Of a stretch of DNA of 64,000 bases, positions 25,021 to 37,088 are shown in pieces (the stretch's first letter is position 1; the number at the start of each line of letters is the position of its first letter). Origin of the DNA: Zantedeschia hybrid cultivar (lineage: Eukaryota; Streptophyta; Magnoliopsida; Alismatales; Araceae); assembly GCA_030544215.1 (NCBI GenBank), contig JARZZO010000002.1:82777150-82841149 (forward strand), written 5' to 3'. The position numbers and the translations under genes are program-made. Under the pieces are notes generated by a model that did no database searches, was not told where the DNA came from, and saw only the letters and a program-made list of their open reading frames with translations.

Positions 25021-27434
25021 TATCTCGAACATCAACCAGGATAATAATGGATGTGGGCAACGAATATGCCTCCCCCGTACATGCCACGTCAGGCGATCGC
25101 ATCGCATTCGCATATGGCCACGACCGGTGATCTGGTGGTGGGCAGCGGTTAGTGCAAGTAGGGGACTTTCTTCCCACTCCAACGGAACAGTGGACATCCA
25201 CCGTCTCTCCCGTCCATGATCTAATGGTCAGTAGGATACATGTTAAAGGATAAGAAATAAAAATGTTATTTGTATCCAAATAATTTAGGATAAGGATACA
25301 CTGTTTTCTGAGTCGGATTATGCAAGTATCCGTCTGCTTTCTTTTGTCCATCTTATCTATTGATCATATCTTATTTAAAATTCTCATCTTTAAATGAAAT
25401 CTCTAATCGTATATTTACATAATTACATATCTTATTGTCCACACTATTCTTTTAACCATTTCTCTCCCTCATTCACTAGTTTGCAAAATTTATTCTGACA
25501 GATGTCACGTGATTTATAATTAAATTTATAAGAATTAATTAGAAAGAATTTATACATATATATATATTTTGAAAGTAGAATTCTTTCATTTCCTATAGAA
25601 GTGACAAAAAATTAAACTTATGTTCACACATATTATTATCCGATAATCTAATATCTATGTATCCGTTTCCAATAATTTTTGATAATTTTAAAGGATAAAA
25701 ATACAAGAAGATAAAGATAAGGTTAAAGATTTACACGTTGGTTAAAAGATAAGGATAAAAGTAGAATCATTATTTGATCCGATATGTATCATTTTACATC
25801 CCCACGTAGGCGTGTCGGACAGACACACTTCACTCTCATTGGCACTGACTGGGCCCAACCCGGGGGAACCCCTCCGTGAATGATAGGGTTTAGCCGGGTA
25901 GGGTGCACTGGTTTCTTTCTTTATTCACCTTACCTTAACATTAGTTAAGATTATTTACTTCACGAAAAACTTTCGATCAAGGCATCAAGCTTCCCAACGG
26001 AGTCCTTTTTGTATTCACCTCTTTTAACATTGGTTAAAAATACTTCTAGTTTAACAAATATGTGAAAAGCTTTCCTTCAAGGGAAATAATTGGACTAGAA
26101 ACACCCCGGATTACAAGAACGGAATATTTCTCGGCAGTCTACGCATGGGTCATTTTCAGTGTGATCCGCAAGAGCTAAAACGTTGGACCATTCTTCCATA
26201 TTTTAATTGGAGTTTGATGACATGCTTGGAAAATTTTCTAGATGGAAGTCAATGTTAACTTTAATTTAATTATATTTATGTTTTTAAATAAAATAATAAG
26301 TGATTTTAAGCAGTTACTCAAATGAAACTTTCCTGACAATCTACTTTTATCTCAATCTAAAGAGGAGTTCCAATATTTGTCATTTTTTATTAATAAGATA
26401 AAAAGCAATCTAAAGAGCACCTAAATAGTTTCTAAGACCTAAATATCCTTTAAAAGAACTGCGTTGAAACTTCTAAAAGGTCCCAAAAAAACCTCTACGA
26501 AGAAGAAAATATTACAAGAATATAGATATTATTCCTCCAACCAACTTTCACTTGTACTTGAAAAACTTGAGAAAATTAGTTGAGAAAGTATTTTTTCAAA
26601 AACAATTTAATCTTTCAATATTTTGTATTAGCTCCTTGTGATCTTCATATTCACTTTATTTCTCTACAATCTTTAAACCCTCCTTATAAAAACCCCTACA
26701 AGTAGAAATTGTTAATTTTTTTTTTTACTAAGAATATTCGTAAAATATTCCTAATAAATTCTGGTAGAAATATGATACAGGGGAAGAATATTCTACGAAT
26801 ATTCTTTTTTTTGGGATAATTGATAACTGGAATGGTTCTTTAAGGATCGTTCAGAGATTGTGGGGTCTTTTTAAGTAAAAAGAAAGACTATATAGACCAA
26901 TGCAAAACATAGAAAGATTACAGGGCCAAAAAGTAAAAAAAATCCTACATAATAATCTCATCCAAATAAAGTGGATCATAGACGCACCCTACAGGAACAG
27001 GGAATGGAAACGAATGCATACAATGAGATTGCGACTACAGGCAACAAACTTGAATCTGTTCTTTATTTGACAGCAAAATAATTTTTCATCATAAACCTAG
27101 GATGCTTTTTCATCCATAAACGAAAGATGCTTTTTAAGGGTACATCATTCTCTAAATATGCCAAGGCCCCTCATGGTACTCTGGTGGGTAGATCTCCATC
27201 TTACGAAAGCAACGGAAAAAAAAGAAGAAGCATATCCTGCATATAAGTACTTGCCCAAGTGACCCTGCTACAAATATCAGAAATGGAGAGTCAATCCCAC
27301 GTTTGCTAATGGGAAACAGTGAGAATCATTTCCAAAGTACCCCAAATAACTTGCTTTTACTTCAAGATTCCAAACTTAAATGCAATTAGTCCTGTACAGC
27401 ATCACAAAGTAGAGACTGATCCAGAATATGGACA
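25021..27434. other. intergenic and 3' flank of the cyclin gene
   Basis: A/T-rich sequence without a recognisable gene. About 27000-27434 probably contains the 3' untranslated region of the cyclin gene (minus strand). Around 26700-26830 ATATTC / GAATAT words suggest a decayed small element, but no ends can be fixed. Confidence 0.4.
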
Positions 27435-29364
27435 TCAGACGTGAGTCTCATGTCTGGGCCTTTTAGAATCCCTTTCGACATAGCCAGGCCAATTATTCCT
27501 GGTTGCATCTCTTGGTAGCTGAGGATAATCAGATTGACTGCCATTATAACGGTCCAACTTTGGGGGAAACGGTTCTTCACAATCAACTGATGACAATTCT
27601 CCCGCATTCTCCAAGCTTGGATCAAGAACGTCCCCATTTTCAGTGCCATAGGACCTAGAATTTACCCTACCTCGAGCACATTCTTCATTGAAAGCGACAT
27701 GATTCCCTCTATCCAGGCTACCATCCTTCTCCTTTCCAAAATTTTGATCCTCTGTTCCTTCTTGTCGAGAAGACATCTTTGACCAGTTCCTCCTTTCTTG
27801 CAGTATTCTCTCATCCTCAGTTCCCAATTCAACACCGTCTTCAAGTTCTCTTTCGATGAGATCATCTTCATCAACCACGTCTGAAGTCTTGGGCATGTCA
27901 CCACGGAGCTTCTTCCTTTTCTCCAATGCAGCCTTTACCTTGTCCTTATCAATCTTTTTAATAACATCAGGAAGACAGTGGACCTTTTGACTGTCACTGT
28001 CTTTGGAGTTCCGAACAGCATTGCTACTGGAGTTGTGTAATGCCCCTTCATCTCTCCATTTCCCAGACTCTGCAGTTGCGCATTGGTTAGTTGCCACATC
28101 TTCCATAGAATGTTCCATCCTGCTTGAAGCTTCTACTGGTTCTCCCCTGCCACATGAAAAAACCTCAGATTTTTTTTGCCTTCAACATACATGTTTTCGC
28201 CCCAATCCCAAAAGTTTCAGCATTCCCAAATTCATTACTTCGGCTAGGTGCACACCTTGGAGGTACATTTTGAGCATCATTGCATGATTGCTCAGCAGAA
28301 GACTTTGCAGATGATAGCATTGGAGTCCCATGCTTGACATTGGATGGCCCACCAGTCTGAGAATGAATCGCTGATGCTGACTCCTCAGGGACAACTGTCG
28401 TCTTCAAAGAGCGATGAACAGTGATAGTGCCAGCACTCCCATCAACTTCACTCCCATTGGAAGCTTGAACAGAACGGTTTTGTTCATATAATTCCAACAT
28501 TTGATTGCTAACATCTACATGAAAAATATGATGTCATAAATAGACATCTTTTGAACATTCTTCTAATAAATCTTGCGAAAGAAAATGCACAAGGAGAGAC
28601 CTTCCAGCTGCCGCGGGGTGACATCGAACTCTTGCCACCAGACCTTCTCACCATCAGATGGCAGCTTCACTTTGAGAAACTTGGCAGCAAGAAAGATGGC
28701 ACCTGCCGCAATATGATGGGGCTTATACTGCAGGCAGAGAGATGTCCGCAGCCTGCAGAGCCCTATTAGAATTGTAAACTACTAGAAAGGGAAATCCGTC
28801 TAACTGATTCGAAGACATTTAAAAGGAGCAGAGTCATACCCATCATTCACAAAGTTCCATGCAACTTGTGCAAGAGCATTCTGTGCAACCTTAAATTTCT
28901 TTATAGCCTCAACAAGGGGTTTATATGGATGGTGCACATTGAGATCAAAACCAAGAGTCTTCAGTACAACTGTCTCCCCAAGTAAAATATGCTCCTTCTG
29001 TTGTTCATACACTTCCTGCTTGACAGGAGACAGGACTGTGAGAAACATTAATGAAAGATCCTCCCAAATGTAAGAAGAATAGAGTAACTAAATGGATATT
29101 AAGAACTGAAGAAATACAGGTGCTACGGAATGCCCATCAGTTTTTTTTTTTTTTTAACTGGAAAAAAAGATGAAATGAAAGAAACCAAAACCAAGTAAAC
29201 AAATAGATCCATGAGAGGTGGAAAGCTACCTTCTGCTTAATTCTCTGGCTAGCAGCAGGATCCTTTTTATTTATGATCTCATATGAAACAAGGATGACAT
29301 CCTTGAGCGGGCGAGGAGTCTCTTCAACCTTCCCAGCAAGGAACATGCACACTGTTGCAATAGT
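27435..29364 (-). CDS. T-type cyclin (CYCT1 type), 3' five exons; N-terminal exon not found
   Basis: Exons in transcript order: 29230-29364, 28840-29015, 28601-28752, 28187-28514, 27435-28146. All junctions keep one frame of 500 codons; the donor of the fourth exon is the least certain. The first exon read here starts in the middle of the cyclin box (TIATVCMFLAGKVEETPRPLKDV). The second continues it (VLKTLGFDLNVHHPYKPLV, NALAQVAWNFVNDG) and the third adds PHHIAAGAIFLAAKFLKVKLP and WWQEFDVTPRQLE. The rest is a Ser/Glu-rich tail with DKDKVKAALEKRKK, typical of plant CYCT1. T-type cyclins pair with CDK9/CDKC kinases that phosphorylate the RNA polymerase II C-terminal domain. The N-terminal exon should lie at higher coordinates but is absent from the rest of the window as far as I can see. 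Confidence 0.85.
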
Positions 29365-29453
29365 CTGCATCGATTATGTAGTTAAATAGATTTCATCCAT
29401 CAAGGAACAACACTGGGTAACAATGAAGAACATAATCTTCATCAAAAACTGCT

Positions 29454-29716
29454 GGGGGTTGTTTGTGTTCTCAACATTTCCCCGGGAATAGAGAATCACG
29501 GGAAATATTTCCCTGGAAAATAAAAAAGACAGGAAGTAGAATCAACCCCCTCCCTCCTCCCCCCCCCAAAAAAACAAACAAACAAAAAAAAAACAGGAAA
29601 AAGGAAGGAATGTGGACATTATTTCCCCAACTAACTTTTACCCACGTTCGCAAAACTTGTGAAAGTTAGTTGGGAAAATATTTCCCAGGGAAATTTTTGA
29701 AAATGCAGACACCCCC
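29454..29716. mobile_element. MITE upstream of the cyclin exons
   Basis: The left end is GGGGGTTGTTTGTGTTCTCAACATTTCCC. Its first half, GGGGGTTGTTTGTG, pairs with the reverse complement of the right end, GGGGGTGTCTGCATTTTC; both arms then share ATTTCCC(T)GGGAAATATTT. The middle contains a C-run and A-runs (29553-29596). No clear duplication flanks it, so the superfamily is open; the ends recall Tourist-like elements. It lies in the intron or flank just 5' of the first recognised cyclin exon. Confidence 0.6.
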
Positions 29717-29877
29717 TTAAAGAGAGGAAAAAAATCAGTTAAATTTCATGCACACAATCACACATTATCTTGATAACATTCAGTGGAATAAATGGAGAAT
29801 AACCGTCACAGGCATAGTTAATGATCATATACCAAGAAATGTAGCACCTAATTGTGTCCATTCATGGATGCTTTAAG

Positions 29878-29989
29878 GTAGTATAATTTAAGATACCGCA
29901 TCCTGCTTGCTGTGGAACTATTACATATGAGAAGTAGTATAACTTAAGGTATCTGATCCTGCTTGCCATGGAACTATCATACCTAAGGA
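29878..29989. repeat. tandem duplication, 56-bp unit
   Basis: GTAGTATAATTTAAGATACC...TGCTTGCTGTGGAACTATTA recurs 56 bp later as GTAGTATAACTTAAGGTATC...TGCTTGCCATGGAACTATCA. Two copies are present. Confidence 0.85.
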
Positions 29990-30712
29990 AGCTACAGGCA
30001 CATATTTTCTAGCACATGGTAAGCAATAACACAACAAATTAAGGTGGGGGAAACTCCAAGTTTTCTTCTCTGATCACATGAGTTCCAATTGAACACTCAA
30101 GGACGTAGCTCCTTACCTGTTAACCAGTCTCGAGGGGCTTTTGCAACCCTCTCTTGTTAATCATTAACTTGACCAGCCTTGGCACTGCCCTGTACAGATC
30201 CCCCCACCCACCCAACCCTTAAGGACGGAAAATGGGTGGGATAGCTGTCTAAATCATAGTTGCAAGTCTAAATTTATATATTCAAAGGGGTGTCTGCGGT
30301 AATACACTAAAGCGAGGCAAGTGGCATGTGCTCAATGGAATGTTTTTTACAGTGCCAGTCAATCTATTTAACTATCGACCATTTCCTATCATTCAATTAA
30401 GAAACAGTGTTAATTGCATCCCAAGGAAAACTCCTTGTCAAATGCCATTAAATGACTATTATTAGTTTTGCATGTTTATTCATACTGAATTGACATCATG
30501 TTATATCCCATGTGTTTGCTGCAGGAGCAAAATGCAACATTGGGATGGGGAAGTATAGGAAAGGTTTTAAAATTTTAGGTTATAAAACAGATTTTTCAAA
30601 ACAAAACTTTTTAGTTGATTTTGAAATTTTATTTAGGTTTTGACAATTTGGTTCATGTTTTGCCCACTTAGATTGGTAATTGGACCTTGAAAAGTAGGAA
30701 CTTCCCCACCAG
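29990..30712. other. no gene recognised
   Basis: Mixed A/T-rich sequence. The missing N-terminal cyclin exon was looked for here and not found. Confidence 0.4.
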
Positions 30713-31087
30713 CATTGGCGTAAAGGTGTCCAAGGCGATCAAGGCAATGGCCTACCGCCTCATTGCTTACGCGACAATGCAAGGCGCCTAGGCGAAGCCT
30801 AGTTTATATAACCTAGTATGTTTCAAGAGAATTACTATCTACATTTTTCACCATACAAAATTCTATTTTTATTTGTATATAAAGATGATATTCACAATAT
30901 TCAACATATACACATAAAATAAGGCTGGTTATTTCTGCAATAAGGCAGGCTGGGCATGTTTTACATGGGCTGGGCGCCCCCAGGCAACCTAGGCAAGCGC
31001 CTTAACGAGCTACTCGCCTAGGTGCCAGGTCACCTTGGGTAGGAAGAAGTGCCTTGTCGTCGCCTAGCCGACACCTTGAAAACAATG
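30713..31087. mobile_element. GGCGCCTAGG-type hAT MITE, diverged copy
   Basis: Ends CATTGGCGTAAAGGTGTCC and (reverse-complemented) CATTGTTTTCAAGGTGTCG are imperfect inverted repeats. Subterminal regions are dense in AAGGCG / CGCCTAGG words, as in the larger relative at 34987-35957. No good 8-bp duplication remains. Confidence 0.7.
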
Positions 31088-31099
31088 ATCACATCAACC

Positions 31100-31600
31100 T
31101 AATGGATGAACACTTTTGATTAAGCATCTAGAGTGTTTAAAGCATATCCGGGTATTTAGAGTGATTGAATGTTTTAGTAGAAGGGTATTTTAGTAAAATT
31201 TTGAAATGTTTAAGGGTTTAAGAGGATTTGGTCATCTTAGGGTTCGCAAGGTTAGACAAATTAGAGTAGTTTTGAAACTCCGGAAGATATTTTTAGGTCA
31301 TTATGGATATTTTTGGATTCTTAGGGTATTTCAATCATTCTAGGGAAATTTAAGGTTTCCAGGGCACTCTTATAATTTTAGGTGACTATAAGGTTTAACA
31401 TTTTTTTTCTGTATTTTTTTAGTTACTTTTAGGTTTGTAGAAGTATTTTAGTAATTTTAGCCATCTTTTAAGGTTTTAGGGGTGTTTTAGGCATTTGAAG
31501 TGGATTTTGAGAATTTTAAGGGTAGGGCAATTAGATTGGATTCTGGGAGTTCTAAAGAATTTAGATCATTTTAGGATGATGGTAAAATTGGAAGGGGCTT
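31100..31600. repeat. stretch of degenerate TTTTAGG words
   Basis: TTTTAGG, TTTAAGG, TTAGGG and TTTTAGTA words recur every 10-30 bp on the plus strand over 500 bp, far more than expected in such sequence. It looks like a decayed short-period repeat; periodicity is not regular by eye. Confidence 0.4.
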
Positions 31601-31629
31601 TTTTCTTTTTGAGCGAGGATGGTACCACA

Positions 31630-31945
31630 TAGGGCTGTCAAAATGGTCTAAGACCCAGGACACAACCTGTTAAGACCCAGTAAATCTGGGAATGGGTATA
31701 CCCAATAACCCAATAGTAGACCATTAATTATTGTTAGTTTAAATTCTTCAAATATAATTCTGTGAATGTGGACCTGAAACTTGGCCCGTTATAAACTGGC
31801 ATTGATCTGAGTATAATATCAATAAAAAGAGAGGCAGACCCGATAACAGACCCGTTTACCCAGAAATTTTAGCGGGTCTATAACAGGTCTGGGTCTACGT
31901 ATTCCAGGTCTGGGTATACCCAGACCCAACCCACTTATAGCCCTA
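31630..31945. mobile_element. hAT-like MITE inside the L1 3' UTR
   Basis: Ends TAGGGCTGTCAAAATGG and (reverse-complemented) TAGGGCTATAAGTGGGTTGG, with AGACCC / GGGTCT and GGGTATACCC words subterminally. The outermost 8 bp (TAGGGCT) match in both ends. It separates the L1 sequence GATGGTACCAC from TGTATTAAAA, which are contiguous in the relative at 56338. The flanking octamers do not match well (GTACCACA against GTGTGGTA). Confidence 0.65.
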
Positions 31946-32631
31946 GTGTGGTATTGTATTAAAAAACAAAAGTGGGAATATACAATAGTATGAATTAAAA
32001 ACTCTAAGAAAAAACCTCTATACAAAAGGCACTGAAATGGTGCATCTCTCGACCAGCCCCCGAAAGAACAAAAACAGAGAAAGTGGGAACAGCCACATGA
32101 GAAAATGCTATTGCCCACTCCCACACCCTATCACAAATGGAGCTTGCAGTTCTCCTTGGACCAAAGCCTCAATTGAAAAATATCATGATGTTCCTTTCGC
32201 CCCAAATGGCCCAAAGGTAGCATGAAGAATTAGCCACCACAATTTGGCGTCCTCCTCTGGAATGGGAAATAAGCCCCACTTAAGTAGGACCTTACCCACT
32301 GTGTTCACATCTTCCTGAAGCAGTCCCTGAAGGTGGAGCTTGTCAAACATGATCTTCCACACCTCTGGAATATAAGAACATCCCCTGAAGAAGTGGTTAA
32401 TAGAATCCTCCTCTTCTCTGCATAAACAAAAAACAATAGGCAGCCCCTCAACAAAGTAGCTCAGCCTGTCCCAAGTGGGAAGCCTGCCAATAGAAATCCT
32501 CCATATAAGGATCCTGACCTTCAACTGGCTCTTCGGCAACCAAGTATGCTTGAAAATCAAGAACCAAGTTCCCCTATCTGCAATGAACTGACAGGCTGAT
32601 CTCACTGTGAAGGCCCCTGAAGCCTCGCACC

Positions 32632-32844
32632 CATGGATGGCAGTATCAGGCCGATGCGTATTGGTATCGGCCTGGTCCGGTACCGATACGGGGGATAGCC
32701 CGTACCGGTCTTTGTAGTTAAAAATAATAATAAAATACTCTTTATTATTTTTTTATTGGCTGGTACCGGCCGATACGGCCAATACCGTTACATATCAGTA
32801 TCGGTACCCATCAGTACCGGTACCGACCAAGATTGCCATCCTTG
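32632..32844. mobile_element. GGTACCG-type hAT MITE inside an L1
   Basis: Ends CATGGATGGCAGTATC and (reverse-complemented) CAAGGATGGCAATCTT. The interior is CGGTACCG / GATACGG words around an A/T-rich core. The flanking octamers CTCGCACC (32624-32631) and CTCCCAAC (32845-32852) match at 6 of 8 positions. It splits the minus-strand L1 at 31.6-33.9 kb upstream of the zf-RVT region. Confidence 0.8.
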
Positions 32845-33944
32845 CTCCCAACCCCACGTCCAGAAATCCTGGCGAGAAAGGGACAGTTGATATGTGTGCA
32901 AAAGCAAAAGTAGCTCGCTCAAATCTACAATCTCCTCCTCGTGCAGCTCTTCTAATTCAAGAATCCACCCTCCCCCTACTTGAGCATTGTTAAATTCATG
33001 AGCCATCGTGGCTTGAGTCTGAGAGGAGATAGCATATGAAGAGGGGAACCTGCAGAATAGCAGAGCAGCCCCACATCATTTGTCTTCCTAGAAAAGGCAC
33101 GTCTCCACAGCTAATGGACACATGAATAGGGGCAAGGTCAACACAATGAGCAATGCCTTTGCATACATGCAACACCTTGTACAAAGCACTTGGGATCAGC
33201 TCCCATGATGCGACCCCGAGGTAATATTTGTGTTGAATAACCAGCAACCAAAGTCCCTCACCTTATGTACCTAGCTTCTAAAGCCATTTAGAGAGAAATG
33301 TGAGCTTGAATTTGAAAAGGGCCTTGACTCCCAAGCCCTCCTTCTCCTTGCTCCTACACACTTGTCCCCAACACACATCATATCCTCCCTTAGGCGACCC
33401 TACCTGTCTAGAAAAAGCGGCATCTAATGGCCTCTAGTTGTTTAGCAGCTAGTTTAGGGACTTTTGAAAGATGAAGAGATAGTTAATTAGGAAACCATCC
33501 AAAAGTAATTTAGAAAAAGACCAATCTACCCCCCATAATAGAGAAGACAGTGTTTCTGCCCTACCAACCCAGTCTCAAACCTTTGAACCACTTTATGTCA
33601 ATCCCTACAGAGTAGATTCCTTGGTGTAGAAGGGAGAACCAAGAAGGAGATAGGAAAACACCCTATTTGACATCCCAAGATAATAGCCGCCTAGATCATT
33701 GCCCTATGATCTACATCCACGGCTATGACTTGACTCTTGCAGAAATCCACTTTCAACCCATTGATCTCATCTGCTAGCTCCAAGAGAAGCCTAGCAATGA
33801 ATAGGTGCTCTTCAAAATCTGTAAGGAATAGAACTGCGTCATCAACATTTGGAGGTGAGAGTTGCCCCCCGCAGGAGCCAAATTGGAGTCTTACAAGAAG
33901 CTCTTCTACCTGAGCCTTCTCCCACAATATCGTAGGTAATGCTA

Positions 33945-34860
33945 TTGTGATAATTTAATAAAAAAAGGGTATATTCTAATTATTTAAATTTTTATTAATT
34001 AAATAGAAGGGTAATACTTAAGAAAATCTTTAGATTTCTGGCAAAGTAGAAAAGAAAAAGTTTACTTAAAGTTTTAGTAAATTTATGATGCACATAAGTT
34101 ACTAATACGTACTACTGAAAAATACATAATTGTAAAAAAATATATACTAGTAAATTATTAAAAAGTATAAATACAATAATTAAAATTATGGTTTAAAATG
34201 CAATTGAGTATCTTTACAGGACTCTTAACTTAAAATTTTCAACATTCGGAAACCACACTTCAATAGTTGAAAAGAGGACATTATATGTTAATTGGTAAAG
34301 ATGGCCATGAGATAAGCGTATATATGTAATTATTTTACAAAGATGAGTATAGGTGTAAGAAGATGACAGCTCATCCCATTCTAGTAGCTTCTTAATGGAC
34401 ACCTCATCACATAATCATTTGGAGGGGGGGGCCACCTCACCCCAACACCTTATCATCCTTCTAGATTCTTCCATGACACCTTACCTAGGACACCTAGCAA
34501 GCTTATCTCTAAAGTAATAATTGAAGACACCTCAACATGCCACCTCGTCCCTTCTAGTACCTTCTTCCTCTCTACTCATCCTCATCCTCATGCTCTTCCC
34601 CTCCTCTTCCTAAATAGGGGTAACCCCTTACCTTCAACTCATATCCACCACCACCAACATTTTAAGATGGAGAGAGAGAGAGAGAGAGGTTTTGCAAGAA
34701 GAGGATCTCTATAGTAGAGGGGCATATCAGAGTGGTGTAGCAGAAATGTATGGACATACTTTCATAAATTATGTATTCTCCAATTTCCCTTAAGAAATAG
34801 TAAAGCAATTCTTCATATTTGTTCTCCTTGTACTTACAAACTTAGCCACTTGGCTTACAT
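33945..34860. other. A/T-rich intergenic
   Basis: 33950-34230 is strongly A/T-rich. 34420-34660 is C/T-rich (ACACCTTA / CATCCTC words). A (GA)n run lies at 34672-34689. No gene is recognised. Confidence 0.4.
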
Positions 34861-34863
34861 GTT

Positions 34864-35384
34864 CCTTGATGCCTTGCTCATCAACTTCAATGCATGATAT
34901 TTATTAGACATTTTTCTTATTTTGGGTCTAATTAACTGACCTATTTGAGTTACACTGTCCTTGATGCCTTGCCTATCAACATCGATCATAGTTGTCAAGG
35001 CGCCAAGGTGACCCAAGGCGTTCTTGGGGAGCCTAAGCGCTTAGGCGTTAAGGCGGACACTTAAGCGGCAACTTAGGCGCCTCCCTAAAATATATGTTAA
35101 GTGTATTAATTATAAATTCTTCAAATAAATAAGAAATTACAACATCATGCATTCAAATAACAACATCATACAATCGAAATGAAAGAAATTAATACCAATG
35201 AGATAATTAAACATAAACGAACAAATTTCTAAAGACAAGATATACAAAACAAAATAGTACAATTTACAAGTTTACAACAACAAAAGGATAGAATTTATCA
35301 AACATTTACATAAAACCTGCAAATGTGCACTGTGTGTAACTTTGTGTGAGAGAAGGGGGGTGGGGGAGCTTCGATCTTACCCCT

Positions 35385-35430
<46 letters not shown>

Positions 35431-36015
35431 AGAGAGAGGAAAGGAGGGGGGCTCGGTCACACATACATAGGACTTCGGACCTTTCAGAGAGAGAGAGAGA
35501 GGGAGGGAGGGGCTAAGCAACAGGGGCTTCGGTCCTTACAATCACACGCACACATAGAGCACTTACTGCGACGATGACGGCGGCATCAACAATGAACGGC
35601 GAACGACGCGACGACAGCAGCGACGACGACCGGCGATCATAGCGATGGCTTCAACGGCAGGCGAACCCTAGCACGACATAGGAGAGCTAAGGGGACAAAG
35701 GGGACACAAGTGACAGGGGTGTTGGGGTCAGGATTGGGTGAAGGGTTAAGTAAGGAGGTTATCGAGCTAGGCGGGTGGGTGAATGGGCGGGCCTGACCGG
35801 TTCAGGCACGCGTTAGGCGCCCAAGCGCCCTAAGCGGGCCGCCTGGCCTGCCTTTCATGGGCCCATGAAAGGCAGCCCAGCGCCTTGCCAGTCTGATGGC
35901 GCTTTTGCGCCTAGGCACCACTTAGGAGAACGCCTAAGCGGCGCCTTGACAACTATGACATCGATACATGATATTTACTGAATAGTTTTCTTATATTGGG
36001 TCTAATTAACTGATT
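34864..36015. repeat. 95-bp tandem duplication, second copy split by a hAT
   Basis: Copy one is 34864-34958 (CCTTGATGCCTTGC ... CATGATATTTATTAGACA ... GGGTCTAATTAACTGA). Copy two begins at 34959 with CCTTGATGCCTTGCC, is interrupted at ACATCGAT by the hAT element, and resumes at 35966 with ACATGATATTTACTGA ... GGGTCTAATTAACTGA. Copy one thus shows the uninterrupted target, ACTTCAAT. Confidence 0.85.
34987..35957. mobile_element. non-autonomous hAT, GGCGCCTAGG family, 971 bp
   Basis: Perfect 18-bp terminal inverted repeat CATAGTTGTCAAGGCGCC and perfect 8-bp duplication ACATCGAT (34979-34986, 35958-35965). Both subterminal regions (first 110 bp and last 180 bp) consist of GGCG / CGCCTAAGCG words. 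The interior has an A/T-rich part, (TA)n and (GA)n runs (35388-35430) and a G+C-rich GACGACG patch (35570-35640). No transposase is present. TIR and duplication without mismatch suggest a fairly recent insertion. Confidence 0.95.
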
Positions 36016-37069
36016 AATTATGGCCTTGGAAGTCCTTGACTTTCAATGCCAATGGCAATGGGGCTCAGATTTAGTCCCAGTGAAGAGCACCTTAAAAGTA
36101 CTTATACCTACAAATGTTTAATGAACATTTGGTATAAGGTCTCATTTCGAATTTCTCCTTTGAAAGTCCTACATAGAACTTCTCACTATGGAATTTTCCC
36201 TAAGAGTTTCTTGATCTTAGGGTGTCGCCAGGATTATTCCCTAGATCTCAATTTGTTTACAAAATAAGGTCTGGAATAAGACTAGCTATTTGGCTTATGC
36301 ATGTTACTCTAATTTTATTGAAGGAATCACTTATTCTGTGTAGGAATGAGTTGTTCCCGGAATAAGCAGAATAAGTCATTCTAGCTAAAGGACATAATTC
36401 TCTCGTTCTGGCATAACCAATCCGGAATAACTCAACCCCGAAAAACCAATTCGGCAATTAAAGTGAACCTATGAGTTCTTGATCAAATAGTTCTACTACT
36501 CAGCGCAGTTCTACAAGGTGTAACATTACACCTCTTATTCCTAATTGAATTGCTAGACCACTCATAATACTCTTGATACTTTTGACATTCTTAACATTGA
36601 GACTTGATATATGAGCTTGATTAGTTCTTAACTTGTTTACTATTAATTGATAATGTCTAGTCTACTAATTCTCATGTATTTGCCTTATCGAGTTACTGGC
36701 TTGCTAAATAACTGCCCCACCTGTCTATTTACTCATTCCATACTTCATTGATTCTTGAATACTTGTACTACCATTTTTTTAAATTATTTATAAATGTCTT
36801 CTCCTCCTTATTATCATGCATCTGAATTCTATTATCTTAATACAATGGTTATTTGATTGTTCTTTCCTTGCATGTCTTTATAATTGACTAATGCATTAAT
36901 AAAATATATTTCGAGATGTAAATTCTACTGAGCATGTTATACTCACAAACTAACATTTTTTAGGCACTAAAGAAAAAAATGTTGATCAGGATAGAATTTG
37001 AGCAAAGAGCCACTTAGCTTCATCCATATCGTTCAACGTACATTCCAGCTCTTATAAATTTTAAAGAAT
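36016..37069. other. intergenic, no gene recognised
   Basis: A/T-rich sequence with GGAATAA / TTATTCC words at 36245-36430, possibly a decayed inverted-repeat element without definable ends. Confidence 0.35.
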
Positions 37070-37088
37070 GTTGTAAATAAGATTAGCT

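Larger units (their letters stand above)
31600..33940 (-). mobile_element. L1 LINE, 5'-truncated, minus strand
   Basis: Reading the minus strand, 33927-33690 encodes part of a LINE reverse transcriptase around the catalytic Asp-Asp box (NVDDAVLFL, then LLELADEINGLKVDFCKSQ). 32605-32183 encodes the C-terminal zf-RVT domain (LKVRILIWRISIGRLPTWDRL, C/H-rich CLCREEEDSINHFF, CSYIPEVW). A 3' UTR follows (32124-31950) with the words PFQCLLYRGF in one frame, shared with the L1 end at 56316-56545. The plus-strand run of T at 31601-31615 is the poly(A) tail. Stops and shifts break the reading frame. Two DNA elements are nested inside (31630-31945 and 32632-32844). Confidence 0.8.
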
